This document shows, piece by piece, positions 35,000 through 42,555 of a DNA stretch of 64,000 nt. The notes beneath the pieces are model-generated. The model ran no database searches. It saw nothing but the letters and a program-made list of their open reading frames with translations, and was not told where the DNA came from. Origin of the DNA: an uncultured Clostridia bacterium (GTDB lineage Bacteria; Bacillota; Clostridia; Christensenellales; Aristaeellaceae); assembly GCA_934631025.1 (NCBI GenBank), contig CAKTXR010000003.1, forward strand, positions 51,588 through 115,587, read 5' to 3'. The position numbers were made by a program, and so were the translations under genes. Position 1 is the first letter of the stretch. Each line of letters begins with the position of its first letter.

Positions 35000-35050
35000 A
35001 AAGCGGCGCGTTTCCTCCTCGCTCATCGAGGAAACGCGCCGCTTTATTTT
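35000..35050. terminator. Strong bidirectional terminator after MATE
   Basis: AAAGCGGCGCGTTTCCTC pairs with GAGGAAACGCGCCGCTTT around a 10-base loop; T-rich on both strands. It serves the MATE gene and the ispE operon. Confidence 0.93.
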
Positions 35051-35053
35051 ATG

Positions 35054-35380
35054 TCATTTTCGGATGAACGCTTCGCCGCCCGATTCTTCCTCCAGCGAAG
35101 CATAGCGCTCCACGCGCATATGCAGATCGTATTTCTCCCGCAGCGCCGCGAGCGATTTCATCATCGGCGAGGCGTGGTGCCGGTCAAGCGCCGCCTGATC
35201 GCGCCAGCGGTCGATCAGCAGCACGGTTTCCGGATCGTCCATCGGGAGGAAATATTCATAGCGCTCGTTGCCGTCCTCCGCGCGAATGGCGGCGGCCAGG
35301 CCGCTCTTCTCCATTTCTTCGGCAAAGGCGCGCGCGGCGCCGCTTGCGCCCGTATAGTAGAGATTGACCGTCAGGCTCAT
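35054..35380 (-). CDS. Antibiotic biosynthesis monooxygenase (ABM)-like domain protein
   Basis: 108 residues with the ferredoxin-like ABM pattern: TVNLYYTGASGAARAFAEEM, YEYFLPMDDPETVLLIDRW and HHASPMMKSLAALREKY. These small proteins (YgiN/HmoB-like) include quinol monooxygenases and heme-degrading enzymes, but many have no known activity. The start follows AGGAGGAAGG. It is the last gene after ispE, 17 bases downstream, so is probably co-transcribed. Confidence 0.85.
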   Translation of the reverse strand: MSLTVNLYYTGASGAARAFAEEMEKSGLAAAIRAEDGNERYEYFLPMDDPETVLLIDRWRDQAALDRHHASPMMKSLAALREKYDLHMRVERYASLEEESGGEAFIRK

Positions 35381-35397
35381 GCGCCTTCCTCCTGCAT

Positions 35398-36252
35398 TCA
35401 GACAAATTTAACGCCCGTCTCGCACGTCTGCGCCCGGAAAATGATCGGATAGCGCACCGCAAGCGCCGAAAGCGCCCGCTCCGGCGCATCGAACGCGCCG
35501 AAAACGCACGAGCCGCTGCCGCTCATCGCCGCAAACAGTGCGCCCGCCGCGTAAAAATCATCGATCGCCCGCACCACCGCCGGACTCATCGTCTCCGCCG
35601 GCCGCGTCAGATGATTGACGGCGCATAGCTTCAGCTGTTCATAATCGCCGGAGAGCAGCGCCGACTGCGCCGCGTCCATATCGGCGCGCGCGGGAGCCTC
35701 CGCCGCATCGAACGCCTGAAACACCGCGCCGGTGGACAGGCCCTCGTCCGGCATGGCGAGAATCAGCTCAGGCGACGCGCTTCCCCTCAGTTTCGTCAGC
35801 TTTTCGCCGATTCCCCGCACGCGCTGAAGCCCGCCCGTCAGGCAGAACGGGAAATCCGCGCCCAGCGACAGGCCCAGCTCGAGCAGCCTTTCCTCGCTCA
35901 GATGAAGCGCCCAGAGCCGGTCGAGCGCCCGCAGCGCCGCAGCGCCGTCCGCGCTGCCGCCGCCCAAACCCGCGCGCGCGGGGATGCGCTTTTTGAGCGC
36001 GATCGCCGCGCCGCGCCGGCAGCCCGTCTCCTGCCGCAGCAGATCCGCCGCCCGACAGATAAGGTTTTTGTCGTCCCAGACGGGCGCGCCGCCGTTTACG
36101 CTCAGGGAAAGCGCGTCGCTTTCCTCAAACGTCAGCGTATCGTGCAGCGAGATCGACTGCATGAGCATATCCATTTCGTGATAGCCGTCGTCCCGCCGGC
36201 CTTCTATGGCTAGCGCCCAGTTGATCTTCGCATTGGCGTGTACTTTCAGCAT
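35398..36252 (-). CDS. ispE: 4-diphosphocytidyl-2-C-methyl-D-erythritol kinase
   Basis: 284 residues, the usual length. A GHMP kinase of the MEP isoprenoid pathway, phosphorylating CDP-ME. The N-terminal KINWALAIEGRRDDGYHEMDM carries the invariant Lys9; the ATP-binding loop PARAGLGGGSADGA spans about residues 91-104; LGADFPFCLTGG contains the catalytic Asp; SGSGSCVFGAF is the third GHMP motif. It starts 12 bases after a lipoprotein gene and shares its promoter. Confidence 0.96.
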   Translation of the reverse strand: MLKVHANAKINWALAIEGRRDDGYHEMDMLMQSISLHDTLTFEESDALSLSVNGGAPVWDDKNLICRAADLLRQETGCRRGAAIALKKRIPARAGLGGGSADGAAALRALDRLWALHLSEERLLELGLSLGADFPFCLTGGLQRVRGIGEKLTKLRGSASPELILAMPDEGLSTGAVFQAFDAAEAPARADMDAAQSALLSGDYEQLKLCAVNHLTRPAETMSPAVVRAIDDFYAAGALFAAMSGSGSCVFGAFDAPERALSALAVRYPIIFRAQTCETGVKFV

Positions 36253-36264
36253 GGCGTTTCTCCG

Positions 36265-36912
36265 TCAGGTCGTGCTCATTGAATCGCGAATCACATCGAT
36301 GACCGCAGACAGGCTGTCGTAATCCTCGGTGGGCGCGGTGAAATGCAGCAGATAGATGCGCCGCGCCGAATGGACATAGCAGATCAGCACATAGCCCGTA
36401 TAGGCCTTGCCGGTCGCCCTGTCGCGCGCGGTATATTTCTGCCGGATGCCCTTCACGTCCATGATGGCGACGTCCTCTTTCAGCTCGCCCGCCTCATAGC
36501 CCTCGCAGTTCTCCGACACCAGCGTCATAAAATCGGTCAGCTGCGCCTTGATCTGCTTGGTCTCCGGCTTTTTCGACATGACCTTGCTGGTCACGGCCAG
36601 GCGCGCCGCCAGATCGCCCGCATTGACCGGCTCGACATAGCAGATCGTCGATTTGCCGGGCGAGTTGATCCAGTGCGAGGGATACTTGAAGCTGACCGCC
36701 AGCGTGGAATTGGTGACGACATAGTATTGATAGTTCTCGATTGCCACGACCGGCACCGGCGTCGGCTCGGGCGTTGGCTCCGGCGTCGGCTCGGGCGTGG
36801 CCGTGGGGGTGGCGGTCGGCTCCTCGGCCGGCGTATCCTTCTGGCCGCAGCCGCACAGCAGCACCATTATGACGATCAGCGCAAGACTCAGCGCCCTTTT
36901 CATGCTCTTCAT
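36265..36912 (-). CDS. Lipoprotein with TPEP-type linker
   Basis: 215 residues. Signal peptide with a lipobox LLCGC (lipidated Cys about residue 21). A low-complexity linker of repeated TPEPTP follows (about 28-52), then a globular domain (about 58-215) including FKYPSHWINSP, which resembles PsbP-like or DUF-type surface domains. It is anchored on the outer face of the membrane; function unknown. First gene of the operon with ispE and the ABM protein, although no functional link is obvious. Confidence 0.8.
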   Translation of the reverse strand: MKSMKRALSLALIVIMVLLCGCGQKDTPAEEPTATPTATPEPTPEPTPEPTPVPVVAIENYQYYVVTNSTLAVSFKYPSHWINSPGKSTICYVEPVNAGDLAARLAVTSKVMSKKPETKQIKAQLTDFMTLVSENCEGYEAGELKEDVAIMDVKGIRQKYTARDRATGKAYTGYVLICYVHSARRIYLLHFTAPTEDYDSLSAVIDVIRDSMSTT

Positions 36913-36954
36913 GTGTGTTACCTCATATTATATTCGATCTTTCGCCTTTTTACC

Positions 36955-36983
36955 ATTATAGGGCATACGGCGGATTTTGGCAA
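36955..36983 (-). promoter_or_regulatory. Sigma-A promoter of the lipoprotein-ispE operon
   Basis: Minus strand TTGCCA (36978-36983), 17 bases, TATAAT (36955-36960). A second TATAAT lies about 25 bases nearer the gene without a good -35. Confidence 0.85.
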
Positions 36984-37029
36984 GGGGACGGGCGTATCAT
37001 TTAACGCTTGGCCGCAAAGGGACTTTTCC

Positions 37030-37058
37030 TTGTGCCGCTTTCTAAAATGTGCTATACT
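37030..37058 (+). promoter_or_regulatory. Promoter of the second GH42-like gene
   Basis: TTGTGC (37030-37035), 17 bases, TATACT (37053-37058) with TGC before the -10. The transcript has a leader of about 135 bases. Confidence 0.78.
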
Positions 37059-37082
37059 CAGATCAGGATAATACAATACGGT

Positions 37083-37117
37083 AAAGGCCGACACAGCGAC
37101 CTTTATCGTCGGCCTTT
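37083..37117 (+). promoter_or_regulatory. Hairpin in the leader of the second GH42-like gene
   Basis: AAAGGCCGAC pairs perfectly with GTCGGCCTTT around a 15-base loop, inside the leader between promoter and gene. The T-run is only three bases, so it may be an attenuator, an mRNA-protecting stem or a protein-binding site. Confidence 0.6.
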
Positions 37118-37198
37118 GGACAAACAGGATTGGCAGATTTTCAAAACGGAAATGAACCGCCCTTTTCATACATTTCCCATTCAAAGGAGGTTACGCCC

Positions 37199-39292
37199 AT
37201 GGACAATTCTTCCGTCAGGCGCGTGCGCATGATGAACAACCGCCCCACGCTCCTGCTGGACGGCGCGGACACGCTCCCGCTGATCTACGCGCTCTCGGAT
37301 TTCCCGGGCGCGGACAGCCGCACTTATCAGGCGCAGAAGAACATCGCCGCGTTCCGGCAGGCGGGGATCAACCTCGTCGCCTGCGATACGAACCTGCTGC
37401 TGGGCTGGTACAAGGCCTCGGAGGGCGATTACGACGCGCTCCGCGCCGAGCTTTCCTATGTGCTGGACGCGAATCCCGACGCGCGGATCTTCTTGCGCCT
37501 GCACCTCAACCCGCCCTACTGGTGGCTGCGCGATCACCCTGAGGAGCTGATCGTCTACCGCACGCGCGAGGGCGATTTTGCCGGCGTTGACAACGGCGAC
37601 AGCGACCGGCTCATCCGCGGCGATAAGGACAAACTGCTGCGCGTCAGCACGGCCAGCGCGCTTTGGCGGCGCGAGGCGGGCGATCGGCTGCGCGGCTTCC
37701 TCAAATCGCTCGAAAACACGCCGGAGGGACGCGCGCTCATCGCCGTGCAGGTGGCCTACGGCCTGAACGGCGAATGGCACCAGCTGGGCACGGACGTGGG
37801 GCCGGCGATGCAGGCGGCCTTCCGCAGACATCTGCGCGCGCTCTACGCCGACGAAGCCGCCCTGAAACACGCATGGAACGACCCGTCCGTCACGTTCGAC
37901 ACAGCTTCCTTCCATCCCGAGACCTTTCAGCGCGGCGACGACGGCCTTTTCCGCGATCCGCGCCTGTCGCGGCGCATCATCGACGCGCAGAAATTCATCC
38001 AGCTGAACAACGTCGAGACGATCGTCCACTTCTGCCGCATCGTCAAGGAAACCATGGGCGAGACCATGCTGGCCGGCGCGTTTTACGGCTATTACATCTA
38101 CACCGGCGGCCGGAACGCGCCCATCGGCGGCCATCTCATGCCCGAGGTGCTCTATAACGCCAAGGGCGTTGTGGACTTCATCAGCGGCCCCGCGCCGTAT
38201 GTCGAAAACCGCAAAATCGACGCCGTGCCCATGCAGCGCGGCCTGCTCGAATCCAGCCGCCTGAACGGCATGCTCTGGCTCACCGAGATGGATCAGGCCC
38301 CCGAGGAATCGCTGGCCTGGCCCGGCGGCGGCAATCCGGCGAAGATGAACGTCTCCATCGCCATGCTGCGGCGCAACATCCTCATGCCGGTACTCTCCGG
38401 CGAGGGCGCGTGGTTCTATGATCACCGCGTCGATTTCACCAACACCGGCGTTTACCGCAAGCGCGGCTGGTGGGACAATCCGCGCCTGATGCGCGAAATC
38501 GCCGCGCTGCGCGATGTAATCGAGCGCCGCCGCCGTGCGCCCTATCGCCCCGTGGCCGACGTGCTGTTCGTCTACGACACCGATCAGGCCTACATCCGCA
38601 CCGACTGCACGGAAAGGCAATACGAGGTCTATTCCGCAATCATGCGCTGCGGCGTGGCGGCCGACACGATCTACTTAAAAGATCTGGACAAATGCAACAT
38701 CGAGCGCTACAGGCTGATCGTCATGACCAACGCCTTCCTCATCACGCCCGAACAGCGCGCGCTCATCGCCCGCCTGACGCGCGGAAAGCAGGTGATCTGG
38801 CTGGACGCGCCCGGCTACTGCGACGGCGAAACGCTCGACTGCCGGCACATTTCCGAAATCACCGGCATGGCCGTGCGCCGGCACGCCGCCGAAAACGGCT
38901 ATACGCTTACAAAAGCGCTGGGCGGCGAGACGCTTACCGACAATCTGGCCGAGAGCGGCGCGCGCTTCTGCATCGAGGACGATGGGGCCGAGACGCTGGG
39001 CACGTTTTCAGACGGCGCTGTGTGCGCGGCGCATAAGGGCGATCAGTGGTATTTCGCCTCGCCGCTGGTCAATCGCTCCGCCGTACTGCCCGCCCTGCTC
39101 TCTTCCGGCGCGCATCGCTATTGCGAGGACGAGGGCGTCAGCGTGCTGGCGGACGGCGAAATCGTGATGCTCTACACCAATAACGCGGGCGAAAAGACCA
39201 TCCGCCTGCGCAATGGCAGGACGATCACGCACACGCTGCCGGCCTACACGGCGCTGGTGCTCGACGCGCAGAGCGGCGCCGTGCTGATGTAA
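37199..39292 (+). CDS. GH42-like (clan GH-A) glycoside hydrolase, second copy
   Basis: Start at 37199 (MDNSSVRRVR) behind AAAGGAGG; 697 residues, no signal peptide. Fold and domain order follow GH42 beta-galactosidases: a barrel, then an interacting alpha/beta domain (DVLFVYDTDQAYIRTD...YSAIMRCGVAADTIYLKDLD) and a short C-terminal beta region. Candidate catalytic residues are Glu192 in GLNGEWHQ and Glu363 in WLTEMDQAPE. It shares layout with the protein encoded at 29399, but sequence similarity is low. Substrate unknown, perhaps a galactoside or arabinoside from pectin. Confidence 0.75.
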   Translation: MDNSSVRRVRMMNNRPTLLLDGADTLPLIYALSDFPGADSRTYQAQKNIAAFRQAGINLVACDTNLLLGWYKASEGDYDALRAELSYVLDANPDARIFLRLHLNPPYWWLRDHPEELIVYRTREGDFAGVDNGDSDRLIRGDKDKLLRVSTASALWRREAGDRLRGFLKSLENTPEGRALIAVQVAYGLNGEWHQLGTDVGPAMQAAFRRHLRALYADEAALKHAWNDPSVTFDTASFHPETFQRGDDGLFRDPRLSRRIIDAQKFIQLNNVETIVHFCRIVKETMGETMLAGAFYGYYIYTGGRNAPIGGHLMPEVLYNAKGVVDFISGPAPYVENRKIDAVPMQRGLLESSRLNGMLWLTEMDQAPEESLAWPGGGNPAKMNVSIAMLRRNILMPVLSGEGAWFYDHRVDFTNTGVYRKRGWWDNPRLMREIAALRDVIERRRRAPYRPVADVLFVYDTDQAYIRTDCTERQYEVYSAIMRCGVAADTIYLKDLDKCNIERYRLIVMTNAFLITPEQRALIARLTRGKQVIWLDAPGYCDGETLDCRHISEITGMAVRRHAAENGYTLTKALGGETLTDNLAESGARFCIEDDGAETLGTFSDGAVCAAHKGDQWYFASPLVNRSAVLPALLSSGAHRYCEDEGVSVLADGEIVMLYTNNAGEKTIRLRNGRTITHTLPAYTALVLDAQSGAVLM

Positions 39293-39315
39293 CAAAAAGC
39301 GTCCGTCAAACGCGC

Positions 39316-39344
39316 TTGACACGCTGGTAAAGCGCGCGTATACT
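39316..39344 (+). promoter_or_regulatory. Sigma-A promoter of the aldo/keto reductase gene
   Basis: TTGACA (39316-39321), 17 bases, TATACT (39339-39344). Confidence 0.9.
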
Positions 39345-39380
39345 GACCCATAAACGGCTCGATAAAGGGAGGAACATACG

Positions 39381-40574
39381 ATGATTTACAATGGATTTCA
39401 GGATCTGACGCTCTCTCAGCTCGGCTTTGGCGCGATGCGCCTGCCCACGCTGCCGGACGGCTCGATCGATGAAAAGCAGGTCTATGAAATGGTCGACACG
39501 GCCATCGAGCAGGGCGTGAACTATTTCGACACCGCCTATCCCTATCACGGCGGGCTGTCCGAGCTGGTCATGGGGCGCGCGCTCGCCCGCCATCCACGGG
39601 AGAGCTTCTATCTGGCGACGAAATTCCCCGGCCACCAGCTCAGCGACCACTACGATCCCGCCGCCGTGTTCGAGGATCAGCTCAAAAAGTGCGGCGTGGA
39701 TCACTTCGACTTTTACCTGATGCACAACGTCTATGAAAACTCGCTGCCGGTCTACACCGATCCCAGGTGGGGTATCGTCGATTACTTCATCGAGCAGAAA
39801 AGGCGCGGCCGCATACGCCATCTGGGCTTTTCCTCGCACGGCTCTCTGGACGTGATCCGAGCGTTTCTCGATTACTGCGGCGGCGCGATGGAGTTCTGTC
39901 AGATTCAGCTCAACTATCTCGACTGGACGCTGCAAAACGCGCGCGCCAAGGTGGATTTGCTCAACGAGCGCCACGTCCCCATCTGGGTCATGGAGCCGGT
40001 GCGCGGCGGCCGTCTGGCCAGTCTTGCGGACGAAGACGAGAAAAAGCTCGCCGCGCTGCGCCCCGATGAGAGCGTCGCCGCGTGGGCGTTCCGCTATCTT
40101 CAGGACATTGCGGGCGTGAGCGTCATCCTGAGCGGCATGTCCAACATCGATCAGCTCGAGGACAACCTCAAAACCTTCGCCGCGCCCAAACCGCTCTCTA
40201 CTCAGGAGCGCGCTCTGCTCGGAACCATCGCCGAGGGCATGAAGAACTCCGTGCCCTGCACCGGCTGCCGCTATTGCACCGCGGGCTGTCCCATGAATCT
40301 GGACATTCCTCTCTTCCTGTCGATCTACAACGAGCTGCGCTTCTCGCCCAGCGTCAACGCGACGATGCGCATAGAGTGTCTCCCCGAGGACAGGCAGCCC
40401 GCCGCCTGCGTGGGCTGCGGCCAGTGCGCCGCGGTCTGTCCTCAGAAGATCGCCATACCCGATCTTTTGTCCGATCTGGCCGAGCGCATGAAATCGATGC
40501 CTACCTGGGCGCAGATCAGCCGGGAGCGCGCCGAGGCGCAGAAAAAGCTCGCCGCCGAGCGCGCGCAGGGCTGA
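39381..40574 (+). CDS. Aldo/keto reductase with C-terminal 4Fe-4S ferredoxin region
   Basis: 397 residues; GGGAGG before the ATG. The N-terminal AKR barrel shows LGFGAMRLPTL, the catalytic Asp and Tyr in NYFDTAYPYHGG, Lys in ATKFPGH and His in YLMHNV. Residues about 290-375 contain two cysteine clusters (CTGCRYCTAGCP and CVGCGQCAAVCP) of the type that binds 4Fe-4S clusters. Such fused proteins are common in anaerobes; the physiological substrate and electron partner are unknown. A ZIP transporter gene follows 77 bases later and is probably co-transcribed. Confidence 0.92.
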   Translation: MIYNGFQDLTLSQLGFGAMRLPTLPDGSIDEKQVYEMVDTAIEQGVNYFDTAYPYHGGLSELVMGRALARHPRESFYLATKFPGHQLSDHYDPAAVFEDQLKKCGVDHFDFYLMHNVYENSLPVYTDPRWGIVDYFIEQKRRGRIRHLGFSSHGSLDVIRAFLDYCGGAMEFCQIQLNYLDWTLQNARAKVDLLNERHVPIWVMEPVRGGRLASLADEDEKKLAALRPDESVAAWAFRYLQDIAGVSVILSGMSNIDQLEDNLKTFAAPKPLSTQERALLGTIAEGMKNSVPCTGCRYCTAGCPMNLDIPLFLSIYNELRFSPSVNATMRIECLPEDRQPAACVGCGQCAAVCPQKIAIPDLLSDLAERMKSMPTWAQISRERAEAQKKLAAERAQG

Positions 40575-40651
40575 ACCGTTCACGCCTTTTCCGCCCGCCG
40601 CATAGTATCCCCATGACGGCGCTCCCGCGTCCGAATGGAGGATTCATCATT

Positions 40652-41398
40652 ATGACTCGTCTCTTCACGGCCGTCACCGTCGCCCTGCTGCCCTTTATCG
40701 GCACGTCTCTGGGCGCGCTGGCGGTCTTTTTTGTAAAAAGCGGCCTGAATCATCGCCTGAAGCCTGTTCTCAGCGGCCTTTCCGCCGGCATTATGACCGC
40801 CGCGTCGATCTTTTCCCTGCTCCTGCCCGCCATTGAATGGAGCGCCGGCCGCGCGCTGCCCGCCGTATCCGGCTTCCTGATCGGCGTGTTTTCCATGCTG
40901 CTCCTCGACGAAGCGCTGCCGCGGCTCACGCACGCCGCCCATGACCGCACAGATCTGCTCGTGCTGGCCGTGACGCTGCACAATCTGCCCGAGGGCATGG
41001 CTGTGGGCGTGGCGCTCTCGGCGTATCTCGCCGGCAGTCCCTTCATGGGCGCGGCCGCCGCGCTGGCGCTCTCGCTGGGCGTGGCCGTACAGAATGTGCC
41101 CGAGGGCGCGATCGTCTCGCTGCCGCTCTCGGCCAGGGGTATGACGCGGCGGCGCGCGTTTTTATGGGGCGTGCTGTCAGGCGCTGTCGAGCCGCTGGGC
41201 GCGCTCTTTACGCTCTGGCTGGTCTCGTTCGTGACGGCGCTGCTGCCCTGCATTCTCGCGCTGGCCGCCGGCGCGATGATCTATGTCGTCGTGCGGGAGC
41301 TGATTCCCGAATCGCTGGAGGGCGGCGCGGGCGCGTGGGGCACGGCGGCGTTTTCGCTGGGCTTCGCGCTGATGATGCTGCTCGACGTCACGCTGTGA
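40652..41398 (+). CDS. ZIP family metal transporter
   Basis: Start at 40652 (MTRLFTAVTV) behind TGGAGG; 248 residues with about eight membrane helices. The metal-site motifs HNLPEGMAVG and QNVPEGAIVS mark the two central helices of the ZupT-like ZIP group; the second has Gln-Asn where many have His-Asn. A likely importer of zinc or another divalent metal. It follows the aldo/keto reductase gene on the same strand. Confidence 0.88.
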   Translation: MTRLFTAVTVALLPFIGTSLGALAVFFVKSGLNHRLKPVLSGLSAGIMTAASIFSLLLPAIEWSAGRALPAVSGFLIGVFSMLLLDEALPRLTHAAHDRTDLLVLAVTLHNLPEGMAVGVALSAYLAGSPFMGAAAALALSLGVAVQNVPEGAIVSLPLSARGMTRRRAFLWGVLSGAVEPLGALFTLWLVSFVTALLPCILALAAGAMIYVVVRELIPESLEGGAGAWGTAAFSLGFALMMLLDVTL

Positions 41399-41407
41399 AA
41401 AAGGGGC

Positions 41408-41436
41408 TTTTCAAACGTAAAAAATCATGCTACAAT
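41408..41436 (+). promoter_or_regulatory. Promoter of the GH29 gene
   Basis: TTTTCA (41408-41413), 17 bases, TACAAT (41431-41436), with TGC before the -10. The -35 is moderate. Confidence 0.7.
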
Positions 41437-41472
41437 AGGCGCAGAAAATACGATTTGAGGGAGTTTTACGCC

Positions 41473-42489
41473 ATGAATATGCGCGAATGGTTCAAGGGCA
41501 AAAACGGCATGATGATCCACTGGGGGCTTTACTCGCTGCTGGGCGGCGAATACCGCGGGCACAAGAGCAGCGCCTATGCCGAGTGGATACAGTCCCATCA
41601 ACGAATCCCCAACGCCGAATACAGCCGCCTGGCTTCCGTGTTCAATCCCATCTACTTCAGCGCCGACGAGTGGGTTCATCTGGCGAAGGACTGCGGCATG
41701 GACTATTTCGTCGTCACCTCGAAGCACCACGAGGGCTTTGCGCTGTTCGGCTCCGAGGCCAGCCGCTTCAATATGCGCGACGCGACCCCCTTTGGCCGCG
41801 ACGTGATCGCCGAGCTGGCCGAAGCCTGCTATAAATACGACGTGAAGCTGGGGCTTTACTATTCTCAGGATCTGGACTGGCACGAGGAGCACGGCGGCGG
41901 TTATCTGAGCGACCCGAAATACTGCGCCGGCACCGCATGGAACAACGACTGGGACTTTCCCGGCGTTGAAAACAAGAATTACGACGTCTGCTTCCGCGAG
42001 AAGATCCTGCCGCAGGTCGAGGAGCTGCTCACACATTACGGCGAGCTGTGCCTGATCTGGTTCGACGTGCCCATGACGCTCGAGGAAAAGCACTCCCGCG
42101 CCATTTACGACGCGATCAAGCGCTATCAGCCCGAGTGCCTGATCAACTCCCGTCTGGGCAACGGCGCGTACGATTACGTCTCGCTGGGCGACAACGAAAT
42201 CCCCGATAAGCTGCCCGACCCCGCCATGACAATGGACGGCCTCGACGCAAACGACATTTGCGGCTTCAAGCCCTCGCCGTGGGGGCTGTACGAGACCGCC
42301 GCCACGCTGAACAACTCCTGGGGTTATTGCGCCTGGGATCGCGACTGGAAATCCCCTAAGCGCGTCGCCGAGATCCGCAAGCACCTGAACAAGCTGGGCA
42401 TCAACTATCTGCTCAACGTCGGCCCCGACGCGCTGGGCCGCATCCCCGTAGATGCGGAGCGTATACTGCGCGCCGCCGCCGAGTTGTAA
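41473..42489 (+). CDS. GH29 alpha-L-fucosidase family protein
   Basis: Start at 41473 (MNMREWFKG) behind GAGGGAG; 338 residues. It shows the GH29 barrel hallmarks: MMIHWGLYS, YFVVTSKHHEGFALF, GLYYSQDLDWH, LIWFDVPM with the nucleophile Asp, and a C-terminal INYLLNVGPDALGRIP. No signal peptide and no C-terminal beta domain, so it is a short, cytoplasmic form. It would release alpha-L-fucose or a related sugar. Own promoter and terminator. Confidence 0.93.
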   Translation: MNMREWFKGKNGMMIHWGLYSLLGGEYRGHKSSAYAEWIQSHQRIPNAEYSRLASVFNPIYFSADEWVHLAKDCGMDYFVVTSKHHEGFALFGSEASRFNMRDATPFGRDVIAELAEACYKYDVKLGLYYSQDLDWHEEHGGGYLSDPKYCAGTAWNNDWDFPGVENKNYDVCFREKILPQVEELLTHYGELCLIWFDVPMTLEEKHSRAIYDAIKRYQPECLINSRLGNGAYDYVSLGDNEIPDKLPDPAMTMDGLDANDICGFKPSPWGLYETAATLNNSWGYCAWDRDWKSPKRVAEIRKHLNKLGINYLLNVGPDALGRIPVDAERILRAAAEL

Positions 42490-42507
42490 ATCCCCTGATA
42501 TATAAGA

Positions 42508-42547
42508 CCGCCTGCCCGAGATATTGCATCGGACAGGCGGGTTTTTT
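42508..42547. terminator. Terminator between GH29 and the M28 peptidase genes
   Basis: CCGCCTGCCCGA pairs with TCGGACAGGCGG across 9 bases, followed on the plus strand by GTTTTTT. The position also suits the converging peptidase gene. Confidence 0.88.
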
Positions 42548-42555
42548 ATGTCTCC

